Shown here: in pieces, positions 27,306 through 40,107 of the stretch
Position numbering within the stretch: position 1 is the first letter of the stretch
Layout: the number at the start of each line of letters is the position of its first letter
NCBI GenBank assembly: GCA_002919235.1
Contig: PKEX01000003.1
Coordinates: 1 to 64,000 of the forward strand
Reading direction: 5' to 3'
Length of the DNA stretch: 64,000 bases
Source of the DNA: Clostridia bacterium
Lineage (GTDB): Bacteria; Bacillota; Limnochordia; DTU080; RSA5
The notes under the pieces: model-generated
What the model was told of the DNA's origin: nothing
The model's input: only the letters and a program-made list of their open reading frames with translations
The model's database searches: none
Translations under genes and position numbers: made by a program

Positions 27306-27346
27306 GCGGCCCGGGTCGCCTCGAGGCGATCCGGGCCGCCTGTTGT
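27306..27346. terminator. Bidirectional terminator between htrA and folB
   Basis: GCGGCCCGG (27306-27314) pairs with CCGGGCCGC (27331-27339), and TCGCCT (27316-27321) pairs with AGGCGA (27324-27329) inside. The tail is TGTTGTTCC on the plus strand. Confidence 0.7.
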
Positions 27347-27366
27347 TCCCCGGGCACCGGGAAGCG

Positions 27367-27759
27367 TCAAAGCTCTTCTTCGGCCGGGGAGCGCAAGTCC
27401 GCAGGCGTCCGGGTGATCTCCACTTCCACTTCGCCCACGATGCCGCCTATGGGCACGCTGGGCTTTCTCACCCGCACCACCACCGCCTCAAGGTCGTACG
27501 CGGAGAGCAGCACCTCCGCGATGGCCTCCGCCAGCGATTCGATGAGGCGGAACTCCTGCTCTTCCACGATCTCCTTGATGGCCGTGTACACGTCGACGTA
27601 GTTGATGCTCTGGTCGATGTCGTCCGCCTGGGCGGCGGACCGGAGGTCGAGATGGAGCTCGACGTCGACTTCAAAGCGCTGCCCGATCTCCCGCTCCGCC
27701 TCGAAGACGCCGTGATAGGCGTAAAACTCCATATCCCGCACGACGATCCGGTCGCTCAT
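27367..27759 (-). CDS. folB: Dihydroneopterin aldolase
   Basis: FolB cleaves dihydroneopterin in folate synthesis. The family motifs DMEFYAYHGVFEAEREIGQRFEVDVEL and the C-terminal RVRKPSVPIGG are clear, with the active-site Tyr/His region YAYHGV and the substrate-binding Glu near FRLIESLAEAIAE. It starts 51 bp after ftsH on the same strand. Folate genes follow ftsH in Bacillus too, although folP and folK are not adjacent here. folE, the first pathway enzyme, lies at 38799-39365. Confidence 0.95.
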   Translation of the reverse strand: MSDRIVVRDMEFYAYHGVFEAEREIGQRFEVDVELHLDLRSAAQADDIDQSINYVDVYTAIKEIVEEQEFRLIESLAEAIAEVLLSAYDLEAVVVRVRKPSVPIGGIVGEVEVEITRTPADLRSPAEEEL

Positions 27760-27810
27760 CGCTGGCCTCCTGTCGCGTCGGTACGCTCCGCCTGGCGCGG
27801 CGAGCGGCTG

Positions 27811-29775
<1,965 letters not shown>

Positions 29776-30039
29776 AAAAGCGGCCTCCCCTCGATTGCTG
29801 CCTCCGCTTCGGGTTCCTTATTCGGGTTTCCTATCGGTCAGATCACCCGGATCGGACGCCCTCGTCTGGGCCGTCCAAAAGAAAGCAGAGCCGGGATGCT
29901 CGTGTGCACCGCCGGCAAGCGACCCTCCTGCCGCTTCGGCGTCCCCCCCACATCGAGCTCGCGCTCCCGGCACACGCGTCCACATCCAGATGATATCGGC
30001 TGTGACCAAGGCGGGAAAATCCTTTTCCACCGTCATTTC
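29776..30039 (-). other. Long untranslated leader of ftsH
   Basis: From the promoter at 30040-30069 to the ftsH start there are about 260 nt without a convincing gene. A 70-codon frame beginning MTVEKDFP is present, but its ATG overlaps the -10 region, so it is probably not translated. No known riboswitch core was recognised. Confidence 0.5.
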
Positions 30040-30069
30040 ATTATACCATACGCCCGCCGCGGGACACAA
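30040..30069 (-). promoter_or_regulatory. Extended -10 promoter for ftsH
   Basis: On the minus strand TTGTGT (30064-30069) and TATAAT (30040-30045) are 18 bp apart, with TGG just before the -10 (TGGTATAAT). ftsH thus has its own promoter independent of tilS. Confidence 0.8.
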
Positions 30070-30113
30070 TGAAACGCCGCCTGCTCCGGTTCTTCGGCGG
30101 GGTGCCCCCGGGA

Positions 30114-31526
30114 TCAAAGGGGCTCCGCCTCAAGGCAGAGGATCCGGCGGCTCTCCTCGCCCGCCCGAACCCGCTCGGCCAGCGCATAGCCCACCACCCA
30201 GACGACGCCCCGGCGGTCCGCGACCACCGGCACCTTTTCCCGCTGGCTCTTGGGCACCTTGGCGTCGATCAGGATATCTTTCACTTTCTTGGTGCCGGAC
30301 AAGCCCAGCGGCTGCAGGCGGTCGCCCTCTTTGCGCGACCGGACCGCCAGCGGGGGTGCGAGCTTCTCCCAGTCGAGGAGCGCCCGCCGGGGGCCGGGAG
30401 GAAACCGGACGCGCACCGCCGAGAGGGGCCCGTCCACCACCTGGGCCCGAAGCCGCACGGCAAGACCTGCGTGGACCGTCTCCCCGGGCACGTTCACCGG
30501 GCGTTCCGGCTGCGGCTCCGCCCGGTTTGCGCCGGACGGCTCGAACACCACCCGGCCGTATTCATTTCGCACCGCGACGCCTCCGAACACGCCGATGGTA
30601 AAGCTCCCCCGGCTTTCCGCGGCCCGTTCCAGCACCTCTTCCACGTGGTCAAAGTCGAGCCCCTTTTCGTCCCCGGCCGCCATCCCGTACGCCCGGCGGA
30701 CGAGCCGGCGGGCGATCGCCCGGGAAAGCCCGGTCAAGGCCTTCCCGTCCACCCGCACCGCCACGGCTCCCTCCGCCTCCTGTACCTCGAAGAGAGCCCG
30801 GGCGGCCCGCTCCGCCTCCGCGGCCACCACCGCGTCCTCCTCCCGGGCGATCTCCGCCAGCTGCGCCAGGTGCCGCTCGGCTGCCGGGTTGATCCCGGCC
30901 AGCAGGGGAAAGAGCCGGCGGCGAATCCGGTTTCTCAAATAGGTGTCGCTGGCGTTGGAAGGGTCGTCGACGTATTCCAGGCCGTGCTCCCGGCAGTAGC
31001 TTTCCGTCTCGGCGCGGGACACCCAAAGGAGCGGCCGGACGATGTCGCCCAGGACGGGAGCGATCCCCGAGAGGCCCCGGAGACCGGCGCCCCTCAGGGC
31101 CTGCATGAGCACGGTCTCCGCCTGGTCCGTCAAGGTGTGGCCCACGGCGATCCGGCGGGCGCCTTGCGCCGCCGCCGCCCGCCGCAGCGCTTCGTAGCGG
31201 AGCTCCCGGGCGGCCTCCTGCACCGATTCCCCGGTGGCCGCCACCCGCGCCGGGACGTCCACCTTCATCTCGACGTACTCGGCGCCGCACCGGCCGGCGA
31301 GCCGCCTTACCCACTCCCGCTCGGCGCGGGTGTCATCCCTCAGCCCGTGATCGACGTAGACCGCCACCAGCGAAAGGGACCACTCCCGCAGCCCCTCGGC
31401 CAGGACGTGCAGGAGACAGGACGAGTCGGCCCCGCCCGAGCAGCCCACGGCCACCCGCTCGCCCGGGGAAAACATGGCGTGCCGCTCGATGCATCGTTTC
31501 ACGCGCGTGGGCAGGTCCGCATGCAT
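30114..31526 (-). CDS. tilS: tRNA(Ile)-lysidine synthetase
   Basis: TilS converts C34 of the minor tRNA-Ile(CAU) to lysidine so that it reads AUA. The N-type ATP pyrophosphatase P-loop SGGADSSCLLHVL is near residue 29, followed by VDHGLR, GHTLTDQAETVLM and DDPSNASDTYLRNRIR. The C-terminal tRNA-binding domain shows RSRKEGDRLQPLG and KKVKDILIDAKVP. Length 470 aa is normal. It lies 45 bp after spoIIE on the same strand, as in the Bacillus order. A Met-His-Ala start is accepted by length. Confidence 0.96.
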   Translation of the reverse strand: MHADLPTRVKRCIERHAMFSPGERVAVGCSGGADSSCLLHVLAEGLREWSLSLVAVYVDHGLRDDTRAEREWVRRLAGRCGAEYVEMKVDVPARVAATGESVQEAARELRYEALRRAAAAQGARRIAVGHTLTDQAETVLMQALRGAGLRGLSGIAPVLGDIVRPLLWVSRAETESYCREHGLEYVDDPSNASDTYLRNRIRRRLFPLLAGINPAAERHLAQLAEIAREEDAVVAAEAERAARALFEVQEAEGAVAVRVDGKALTGLSRAIARRLVRRAYGMAAGDEKGLDFDHVEEVLERAAESRGSFTIGVFGGVAVRNEYGRVVFEPSGANRAEPQPERPVNVPGETVHAGLAVRLRAQVVDGPLSAVRVRFPPGPRRALLDWEKLAPPLAVRSRKEGDRLQPLGLSGTKKVKDILIDAKVPKSQREKVPVVADRRGVVWVVGYALAERVRAGEESRRILCLEAEPL

Positions 31527-31571
31527 GATAGGCTTAGGATTCCCGCCGCGCCCCGTTCCTCCTGCCGGGGT

Positions 31572-34061
31572 TCACCCCCTCCGCCGGCGCCGCTGGTACG
31601 CCGGCAGATCCCCTTCCCCGTCCCTGCGCCGGACCAGCCGGGCCACCATCACCGTCATGTCGTCCCGGACGGCCCCGCCCGCGGCCTGCTTCGCCCGCTC
31701 CACCAGGAGCGAGACCAGTTCGGCGGGCTCCAGCGTCTTTTCCCGGCGCAGCATGCGGGCAATCCATTCTTCTTTATCGGCCTTCCCGGGAAGGGCGTCG
31801 AGGATCCCGTCCGTCATCATCACCAGGACATCGCCGGGCTCCAGGACGCGCCGGTGGGCCCGCACGTCGATCTCGGTGAGGATGCCCACGGGCAGCGATT
31901 CCGAGCGGACCACGTCGACGCCCCCTTCCCTCTTGATGAACGTCGGCGATGAACCTACCTTTAAGAACTCCGCCTCGCCCGAGAAGAGATCGATCACCGC
32001 CAAGTCCACGGTGGCGAAGGTCTCCTCCGTCGAGCGCAGGAGGAGGACAGCGTTCACCGTGTGCGCCGCAAAGGTGTGGTCAAAGCCGGCTCGGAGCATC
32101 TTTTCAAAAAGCCCCACCGTCGCCTGGCTCTCCACCGCCGCCCGGTCCCCGACGCCCATGCCGTCGCTGAGCATGAGCGCGAGCCGCCCCCCGCCCAGGT
32201 CCACCCGGACCGCGGCGTCGCCCGAGACGGCGGCCCCGTCCTTGGCCAGGCGGACCATCTCCACCTTGAGCTCGTAAGGGGGTACGGGCGCAAGGCGCAC
32301 GGTGCACGTCTCCCCGTCGCCGCGGCGGCAGGCGGACGCGCCCGCGTAGCGCTGGCCGAAGAGCCATTCGGCCACGCCCGCCGCGACCTGGACGCAGCGG
32401 CCGCAGCGGTCGCAGGGGCCGCGGTAGACGATCTCCAGCTCCGGCCGGCTGCCGGGGTGTACCACCCGCACGTCGGCCACGTCGATCCGCCGCACGGCAA
32501 ACTCGTCCCGCAACTGGGCCTCGATCTCTTCGGCCCGTCCCGTGTCGATGCGCACCTGCTCCGCCGTGCTCTCGATCAGCTCCGCGACGCCCCGCAGCTG
32601 CTGGGGGACCAAGTCGAACGAGGCGTCGCCCCGCCCTCTTGCCTGGAGAGCCCGGCCCGACATGGCCCGGTTGAAGCTTTCCACGAAGCCCCCGGGACGG
32701 ATGCACCGGGCGGCAAGGCCCCGGGGAAGGTCCGCCGCGGTCACCGCCCCGCCTTTCAGGTCGGCGACCGCCACCAGGTCGACGAACTCCCAGTACGAAC
32801 GGTAAAACGACTCCTGCCAGCACGCGGCGAAGTGGCTGCACCCGTAGCACTGGCCCCGCCACACCTCTTCCACCAGGGCGTTGAGCCGGTCCTCGCCCTG
32901 CCCCGTCCCGGCGCGGCGGGCGCCGGCAAACACTTCCGCCAGCTCCTGAAAGACGGCGCTCACGTCTTTGAGCCGGGAGTTGATGGCCTCCCGCAAGCGC
33001 CGCTCGCGGGCCAGCTCCAGATGCGTCCTGGCTTCGGTGCCGGGCATCGCCCGGGAGAACCGGGCCGTCCACCGGCGGGGCGTCAAGGCCAGCAGCGCGG
33101 CGGCCGCGGCGGTGTGCGCCGCGCCCAGCACGATCTCCTGCCCGTCGCCGGCGTGGACCGAGACCAGCATCTGGCCCAGCACGAAGCCGCAGATCACCCC
33201 CGCTTTTCCCCGCCGGGCCAACAGCCCTCCGAAAAGGCCGCCGACGCCGTAGAGGCCGGTGCCCCCCAGCGGGAACGCACCCACCAGAGACAGGAGCACG
33301 CTGACAAACGTGCCCATGGCGGCGCCGCCCCCGCCCGATCCCACCAGTGCGGCGCCCATCACCAGCCAGCGGTGCCACACTTCCGCCGGTTCGAACCAGC
33401 CCCACGCGACCGGCGAAAGGCCCAAGCCGGAGACGGCCGTCGCCAGCCCCAAGGCGATAGCCGCCGGCCGTTCCAGACGCCCGGACCCCAGCGGCCACTC
33501 CAGTTCCCCGAGAGGGAGCAAGAGGTACGTGGAAAGGCCCAGGATCACCGCTTCGACGGCGATGGAGACGCTCTCGTACGCCGACGTGCCGTAGATCCAG
33601 CCGGGAAGGGCGCGGGCCGCCCCGAAGAGCGCCGTCAAGAGCAGCGCCCGTTTAAAGAGCGCCTCCGGCTTTTTGGAGCGGGAAAAGCTCCGGGAAAGCG
33701 CCAGCGCGGCGACGGCCCAGGCTGCCGCCGCCAGCGCCCGGGGCACGGCCGTGACGGTAAAGCCGGCGGCGGCCAGCGCCAGCGCCGCGGCCACGGCCCG
33801 CCGGCGCTCGCCGGTCAGAAGCACCGCCAGGAAGACCGCCGCCCCGAAGGGATAAAGCGAGCCGAGGACGCCCGCCCGGGCGGCCAGGAAGACCAGGACG
33901 TTTTGGATCCAAATCTCTTTTGAGAGGAAGAGCGCGCGCGTGATTTTTAATATGGTACCGGCTTCATCGCTGTGGACGGTCCGGCGGGCTCCCGCCGCCC
34001 GGCGGAGGGTTTGAAGGCTCTTGATCGACAGCGTCAGCCGGTTTGCCATGGAGGGAAACAC
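31572..34061 (-). CDS. spoIIE: Stage II sporulation protein E (PP2C phosphatase)
   Basis: SpoIIE localises to the polar septum and dephosphorylates SpoIIAA to activate sigma-F in the forespore. The N-terminal region (about residues 50-330) has some ten hydrophobic helices. A central regulatory part contains clustered Cys (CGRCVQVAAGV, CRRGDGETC). The C-terminal PP2C domain has LMLSDGMGVGDRA, STEETFATVDLAVIDL, GSSPTFIKR and MMTDGILDAL. Length 829 aa matches Bacillus (827). The GTG at 34061 follows a GAGG-rich site; an ATG 12 bp in is the alternative. Its presence is strong evidence for endospore formation. Confidence 0.95.
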   Translation of the reverse strand: MFPSMANRLTLSIKSLQTLRRAAGARRTVHSDEAGTILKITRALFLSKEIWIQNVLVFLAARAGVLGSLYPFGAAVFLAVLLTGERRRAVAAALALAAAGFTVTAVPRALAAAAWAVAALALSRSFSRSKKPEALFKRALLLTALFGAARALPGWIYGTSAYESVSIAVEAVILGLSTYLLLPLGELEWPLGSGRLERPAAIALGLATAVSGLGLSPVAWGWFEPAEVWHRWLVMGAALVGSGGGGAAMGTFVSVLLSLVGAFPLGGTGLYGVGGLFGGLLARRGKAGVICGFVLGQMLVSVHAGDGQEIVLGAAHTAAAAALLALTPRRWTARFSRAMPGTEARTHLELARERRLREAINSRLKDVSAVFQELAEVFAGARRAGTGQGEDRLNALVEEVWRGQCYGCSHFAACWQESFYRSYWEFVDLVAVADLKGGAVTAADLPRGLAARCIRPGGFVESFNRAMSGRALQARGRGDASFDLVPQQLRGVAELIESTAEQVRIDTGRAEEIEAQLRDEFAVRRIDVADVRVVHPGSRPELEIVYRGPCDRCGRCVQVAAGVAEWLFGQRYAGASACRRGDGETCTVRLAPVPPYELKVEMVRLAKDGAAVSGDAAVRVDLGGGRLALMLSDGMGVGDRAAVESQATVGLFEKMLRAGFDHTFAAHTVNAVLLLRSTEETFATVDLAVIDLFSGEAEFLKVGSSPTFIKREGGVDVVRSESLPVGILTEIDVRAHRRVLEPGDVLVMMTDGILDALPGKADKEEWIARMLRREKTLEPAELVSLLVERAKQAAGGAVRDDMTVMVARLVRRRDGEGDLPAYQRRRRRG

Positions 34062-34368
34062 CTGCCTGCCTCAAGGGTGGGATCGCTGCGGCCGGGGGGC
34101 CGGAAAGGGGGCAAGGTCCACTATAGCAAGGCGGGCCGGCGCGGCATGTCGATTCGTCGAGGCCCTGTGGAAGACATCTTCAGAGTTTCAAAAGAGGTTC
34201 GACGCTGTCTTGCGCCAAGCTGGGCTCGAGCAGTCCGATCGGGAAGGAAAGCTTTCCACCTCGTCGAAAATTTGCTTATTCCCTGACGCTCCGGCGCGCG
34301 GGAACGGCCGTAGGCCTCAGGATCTAGTGCGTTCGCCGATCGCACGAACCGGTGAGGGAGGGTGTGGC
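34062..34368. other. Divergent spoIIE/acs intergenic region with Spo0A-box-like sites
   Basis: No gene is convincing here; a 46-codon frame from 34146 lacks a ribosome site. Three heptamers each match the Spo0A box TGTCGAA at six of seven positions: TGTCGAT (34147-34153), TTCGACG (34198-34204, inverted) and CGTCGAA (34262-34268). In Bacillus spoIIE is activated by Spo0A, so this would be sensible. Single matches are expected by chance, so the call is weak. Confidence 0.3.
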
Positions 34369-36294
<1,926 letters not shown>

Positions 36295-36327
36295 GCCGCT
36301 CCACTCGAGATCGGCTCGAACTCATCG

Positions 36328-36359
36328 AAGGCGCCGGGCTGCCGGTGCCTTTCGTGTTT
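36328..36359 (+). terminator. Terminator of acs
   Basis: AAGGCGCCGG (36328-36337) pairs with CCGGTGCCTT (36342-36351), with one G-U pair and a 4-nt loop. The tail TCGTGTTT is moderately U-rich. Confidence 0.65.
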
Positions 36360-36403
36360 CGCCGTCGTGATCCTGCGGAATCAAGGAGGAGCTTGAGACA
36401 GCG

Positions 36404-36691
36404 GGCGATGTGTGCACAAATTTTACAGTTATGCCGGTGACGCACTGTCAATAGCGTGTACAGATCGCCGGTCGCGAACGCCAGGCGCCGCGGGTCCGGA
36501 GGAATCCCGGGAAAGGCGGCTCGGCCGGCTTCGATCTGACCCGGCTTAAGCTGGGATTTCGCACCGGACTCCGCCGGCGCGCCGGGTGCGGGAAGGCGGG
36601 AACCCCTCGCGGTTCGCGATCCGGCGTGGATCTGTACACGCCATTGACACTCGCTCCCCGCGCGAGTTGTAAAGTTTTTGCTCAGATCGCC
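36404..36691. repeat. Long imperfect inverted repeat with two divergent promoter-like arms
   Basis: The left arm (about 36404-36479) and right arm (about 36612-36691) are imperfect inverted copies. The core of 21 bp at 36446-36466 and 36629-36649 differs at one position. Each arm read outward carries TTGACA, an 18-bp spacer and TGTAAA, so the two would fire in opposite directions, away from each other. The 130 bp between the arms is GC-rich without a gene. It lies between convergent genes (acs and an HD hydrolase), a typical landing place for small non-autonomous elements. No transposase and no clear target duplication were seen. Confidence 0.7.
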
Positions 36692-36750
36692 GGGGGATCG
36701 CCGGATGATCGCCGGACGACCGCCGGGCGACCACCGCACGCCCGCCGGGG
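36685..36750. repeat. Six tandem 11-bp repeats (GATCGCCGGNN)
   Basis: Six consecutive units keep an exact 11-bp period: GATCGCCGGGG, GATCGCCGGAT, GATCGCCGGAC, GACCGCCGGGC, GACCACCGCAC and GCCCGCCGGGG, decaying to the right. The first unit belongs to the right arm of the inverted repeat and lies just downstream of its promoter-like sequence. The period is close to one helical turn, so a protein could bind along one face. It is non-coding, since 11 is not a multiple of three. Confidence 0.8.
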
Positions 36751-36793
36751 CGGACCGCAGCAAAAACGGATCGCAGACACCCCGCGCCCCGGT

Positions 36794-38038
36794 TCAGCTC
36801 CGCCGGGCCAGCTCGTTTTCGATCCCCAGCAGGCGCTCCGCGGCCCGTCCCGCCGCCGGGACGCTCTCCTCGGGCACGAACACCCAAAAGCGCCAGATGC
36901 GGGCGTAGAGCTCATTGAGGGCGTCGAGCTCCAGGTGGCGGTCGGCCACTTCGTTGAGCCGCCGGGTGCCCCCGGGCAGGCGAGCGAGGACCGAAGCCTC
37001 CTTGAGCACGCTCTTGGGCGGGCAGTACACGATCACCTGGTGGGACGGGATCCCCGCTTCCGCGGCGATGGCTTCTTCGAGGCCCCGGCGCCCTTCGGCA
37101 GACTCGTGGTACGTCCGCACCAGCCGCTCCTGCTCGTGGGGCGAGACCCGGCTGTAGCTTGCCGCAAAGGCCCGCTTAAAGAGCCGGCGGCGCCGCACGC
37201 CCTCGACCAGCCGGGCGATGGGCTCCCCGAGCCCCGCCAGGAAGCGGAAAAGCGACTCGTCGCCCAGGTCGTAGAGATCTTCTTCCGTGACGCCTTGCTC
37301 CGTCGCCAGCTCCAGGGCTTTGCTCACCATCGCCCCCGAGATCACCTTGGCGTGGTGAAAGTACACCCGTTCCGTGAGGAAATAGCGCATGCGCAGCAGG
37401 TGAACGATCTCGGAGCGGGCGTCGTGCCGTTCCAGCCCGTTCTTGGTGAGGTCGCAGGCCAGCTGGCCGTCTTCAATGCAGAAGTAGGAATAGATGCGAT
37501 CGTCGTAGTCCTGCTTCAAACCGGCGAAATACGAGTCCCGCCGCAGGTAGTCCAAGAGATCCGCGTCCAGGGTGCTGGCGACCACCTGGCCGCGCCAATC
37601 GCGAGGCGCCGTCAGGAGGTCGATGACCTCCTCTTGCAGCCCCAAGTCGGCCAGCACCCCGCCCAGCTCGCCGCGGGTCAAAAAGCGGCGGATGCGCTGG
37701 GGCGTGTCGTGGCGGGGAAACACCTTGCGCTCGTCTTCGAAAGTGTGGCCGAACGGGATGTGGGTGACGTCGTGCACCAGGGCAACGATGCGGATCAGGC
37801 GGGCGTCGCCGGCGGAGATCCTCTCCCCCTTCTTGCGCAGGGAGTCGAGGATGCGGGCCGCCGCCGCCAGCGTGCCGAGGGAATGGTCAAAACGGGTATG
37901 CGTGCAGCCGGGGTAGACCAGGTACGCCGTCCCCAGCTGCTTGATGGAGCGAAGCCGCTGCATCTCGCGGCTGTCCAGCACCCGCTGCTCCTCCCGGGTG
38001 AGCTCGATGTCTCCGTGGATAGGGTCGCGGATGATCAC
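36794..38038 (-). CDS. HD-domain phosphohydrolase (SAMHD1/YwfO-like)
   Basis: The protein begins IRDPIHGDIELTREE, typical of the SAMHD1/YwfO group. The HD metal site is present: HTRFDHSLGT, then VHDVTHIPFGHTFED, and the later Asp in LDADLLDYLRRDSYFAG. Related enzymes hydrolyse dNTPs to deoxynucleosides and triphosphate. Length 414 aa fits. A role in nucleotide balance is plausible but not proven. It starts upstream of nothing obvious and ends next to the repeat element at 36404-36750. Confidence 0.88.
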   Translation of the reverse strand: MIIRDPIHGDIELTREEQRVLDSREMQRLRSIKQLGTAYLVYPGCTHTRFDHSLGTLAAAARILDSLRKKGERISAGDARLIRIVALVHDVTHIPFGHTFEDERKVFPRHDTPQRIRRFLTRGELGGVLADLGLQEEVIDLLTAPRDWRGQVVASTLDADLLDYLRRDSYFAGLKQDYDDRIYSYFCIEDGQLACDLTKNGLERHDARSEIVHLLRMRYFLTERVYFHHAKVISGAMVSKALELATEQGVTEEDLYDLGDESLFRFLAGLGEPIARLVEGVRRRRLFKRAFAASYSRVSPHEQERLVRTYHESAEGRRGLEEAIAAEAGIPSHQVIVYCPPKSVLKEASVLARLPGGTRRLNEVADRHLELDALNELYARIWRFWVFVPEESVPAAGRAAERLLGIENELARRS

Positions 38039-38074
38039 GGCAGTCCTGATCGCGTGAGATGAAATCCCTGCTGC

Positions 38075-38275
38075 CTAATTATCGATCCCTGCCCGGATCT
38101 CAATTGTACTCTGCCCTTCACGAACTTCGGTGCCCAACTCCAGCCTGGTCGACACCCCTCGCCGGGAATCCATCTCCACCTTCACGCCGACCGTGTTCTT
38201 CACCCGTGCTTCCTCCCGCTGGGCGGTGACGCTCAGCGCCAAGATCAACGCGAGGACGATCACCCAAAACTGCAC
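38075..38275 (-). CDS. Small secreted or membrane-anchored protein (66 aa)
   Basis: A hydrophobic N-terminus (FWVIVLALILALSVTA) acts as an anchor or signal. The rest is a charged, strand-like 45-residue tail (VKNTVGVKVEMDSRRGVSTRLELG). The GTG start has a strong AAAGGAGGG site. It lies between an Spx-like gene and the HD hydrolase on the same strand, so they may share a transcript. No family is recognised. Confidence 0.65.
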   Translation of the reverse strand: MQFWVIVLALILALSVTAQREEARVKNTVGVKVEMDSRRGVSTRLELGTEVREGQSTIEIRAGIDN

Positions 38276-38300
38276 GGCGTGTTCCCTCCTTTGCCGCTGC

Positions 38301-38669
38301 TCAACCCGCGCTGCCGAGAAGCCGCTCCGCCCACTCGGCCTCGGAGAAGCCGACCAGCACCGTCTCGCCGTCCGTCAGGATAGGCCGCCGCAAGAGGCGG
38401 GGGGTCTCTTCGATCAGGTCCAGCCACTGCTCGTCGCTGAGCTCCTTGCCCGCAAGGCCCAACTCCTTGTAGGCCCGCCCGCGGGTGCCGATCAGCTGCT
38501 TGACGCCTCCCTCCAGCTTGGAGGCCATCCGCTGGATCTCGGCGCGATCAGGCGGGTTGTTGTAGATGTGCACCTTGTTCACTTCGATGCCCTTCTCCTT
38601 CAGCCACGCTTCGGCCCGGCGGGCCGTGGTGCAGCTGGGATAGGTGTAAAGCGTCCAGGTCTTGGCCAC
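38301..38669 (-). CDS. ArsC/Spx-family protein (122 aa)
   Basis: The thioredoxin-like ArsC/Spx fold is clear: TLYTYPSCTTARRAEAWLKEKG, then LIGTRGRAYKELGL and LLRRPILTDGETVLVGF. The redox position holds CTTA, a single Cys, unlike the CxxC of Spx or MgsR. It therefore resembles the YusI/YffB branch, and a thiol switch of the Spx kind is unlikely. The GTG follows AAAGGAGG. Arsenate reduction is unproven because no ars genes are nearby. Confidence 0.85.
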   Translation of the reverse strand: MAKTWTLYTYPSCTTARRAEAWLKEKGIEVNKVHIYNNPPDRAEIQRMASKLEGGVKQLIGTRGRAYKELGLAGKELSDEQWLDLIEETPRLLRRPILTDGETVLVGFSEAEWAERLLGSAG

Positions 38670-38798
38670 CGGCGCTGCCTCCTTTCAGCGCGGCGTGCTG
38701 CCGCTGCCGTCGTACCATAATAAGAAGGATAACCCATCTCCGCCAAGAAGCAGTCGTGACACACCAGGTCTTTCGTGACCAATTGGGGGACGAGCCTT

Positions 38799-39365
38799 AT
38801 GGTTGACCAAGAGAAAATCCGCCGGGCGGTCCGGATGATCCTCGAGGCCATCGGCGAGGACCCCGACCGGGAGGGCCTGCGCGAGACCCCCCGCCGGGTG
38901 GCGGAGATGTACGCCGACATCTTCCGCGGCCTGCACGAGGACATCGGCAAACCCCTGGAAGTCATCTTCGACGAGAACCACGACGAAATGATTCTCGTGC
39001 GGGACATCCCGTTCTACTCCATGTGCGAGCACCATCTCCTCCCCTTCATGGGCGTGGCCCACGTGGCCTACATCCCCGACAAGGGGAGGGTGACGGGCCT
39101 GTCCAAGCTGGCCCGGGTGGTGGAAGGCGCCGCGCGGCGGCCTCAAATGCAGGAGCGCCTCACGTCCGCCGTGGCCGACACGCTGATGGAGCGGCTCAAG
39201 CCCAAAGGCGTCGCCGTGGTCATCGAGGCCGAGCACCTGTGCATGAGCATGCGCGGGATCCAAAAGCCCGGCCACCGCACCATCACGTCGGCGGTGCGCG
39301 GCGTGTTCCGGACCGACGAAAAGACGCGGCTTGAGGCCTTCTCGCTCATGGGCTACAGGCCCTGA
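38799..39365 (+). CDS. folE: GTP cyclohydrolase I
   Basis: FolE opens GTP to dihydroneopterin triphosphate, the first step of folate synthesis. The zinc site is complete: Cys and His in [12 protein letters not shown], and the later Cys in [15 protein letters not shown]. The N-terminal [10 protein letters not shown] motif is also typical. The ATG at 38799 (MVDQEK) is preferred because GGGGGACGAG lies upstream; the GTG 24 bp earlier is possible. Length about 188 aa is normal. It is separate from folB at 27367. Confidence 0.96.
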   Translation: MVDQEKIRRAVRMILEAIGEDPDREGLRETPRRVAEMYADIFRGLHEDIGKPLEVIFDENHDEMILVRDIPFYSMCEHHLLPFMGVAHVAYIPDKGRVTGLSKLARVVEGAARRPQMQERLTSAVADTLMERLKPKGVAVVIEAEHLCMSMRGIQKPGHRTITSAVRGVFRTDEKTRLEAFSLMGYRP

Positions 39366-39423
39366 GGCGCCGGCCCGTCCGGAGCCGGGGCGGCCCTTCC
39401 CGGCCGTCCCGGCCCCTGCCCGG

Positions 39424-40011
39424 CTAAAGCCCCAGCTCGCCGGCGATGGACTGCAGCGCCTCGATCACCGTCGCGACGTGCTCGTCAAAATCCACGCCCA
39501 GCTCTTGGGCCCCCCGCAGGATGTCTTCCCGGTTGCACCCTTTCGCAAAGCTCTTCTCCTTGAACTTCTTCTTCACCGCTTTGACGTCGACGTCGGCCAG
39601 CTTCTTGGTGGGCCGCACCAGCGCCACCGCGATGACGAGCCCGGTGAGCTCGTCCACGGCGTAAAGCGCCTTGGCCAGCAGCGTCTCCCGGGGCACGCCC
39701 GAGTAGTCGGCGTGTCCCAGGATCGCTTGGAGCATCGTCTCGGGATAGCCCAGCTCCCGCAGGTGCTCGACCCCGCGGAACGGGTGCTCTTCCGCCGTCG
39801 GGTAGCGTTCGTAGTCCAAATCGTGCAGGAGGCCGGTGATCCCCCAGAGGTTCTCGTCTTCGCCGAACTTGCGGGCGTACGCCCGCATGGCCGCTTCGAC
39901 GGCCAGCGCGTGCTTGCGCAGGTTTTCACTCTGCGTCCACTGGCACAGGAGCTGCCAGGCGGCCTCCCGGTCCAGAGAGACCGTCCCGGGCGCGGAAGCT
40001 TCCGTCGTCAC
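39424..40011 (-). CDS. HD/HDIG-domain hydrolase (195 aa)
   Basis: The domain has the HD pattern: RKHALAVEAAMRAYA, then GLLHDLDYERYP and HPFRGVEHLRELG, with ILGHADYSG later. Such small HDIG proteins are metal-dependent phosphohydrolases of unknown substrate. The tail includes a Lys-rich helix (DVKAVKKKFKEKSFAKG) and a Cys in KGCNREDIL. The GTG start has GAGGTGACGG upstream. It is convergent with folE and followed upstream by a small membrane protein gene. Confidence 0.85.
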   Translation of the reverse strand: MTTEASAPGTVSLDREAAWQLLCQWTQSENLRKHALAVEAAMRAYARKFGEDENLWGITGLLHDLDYERYPTAEEHPFRGVEHLRELGYPETMLQAILGHADYSGVPRETLLAKALYAVDELTGLVIAVALVRPTKKLADVDVKAVKKKFKEKSFAKGCNREDILRGAQELGVDFDEHVATVIEALQSIAGELGL

Positions 40012-40107
40012 CTTCCGTCACCTCATGCGTCCCGGCTTGGGTGTTCCGGCAAAACGCCATGGGTGTTGGATTCTGCTCCCTCTTCGGGTATCCCTTTCGC
40101 CGGGGCG

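Noticed and set aside
29818-30051. A small coding gene between tilS and ftsH
   Set aside because: Its best start overlaps the ftsH -10 box, it has no ribosome site, and its composition is that of random GC-rich sequence.
34146-34286. A 46-codon gene in the spoIIE/acs gap
   Set aside because: No ribosome site or family similarity, and the frame can be explained by chance.
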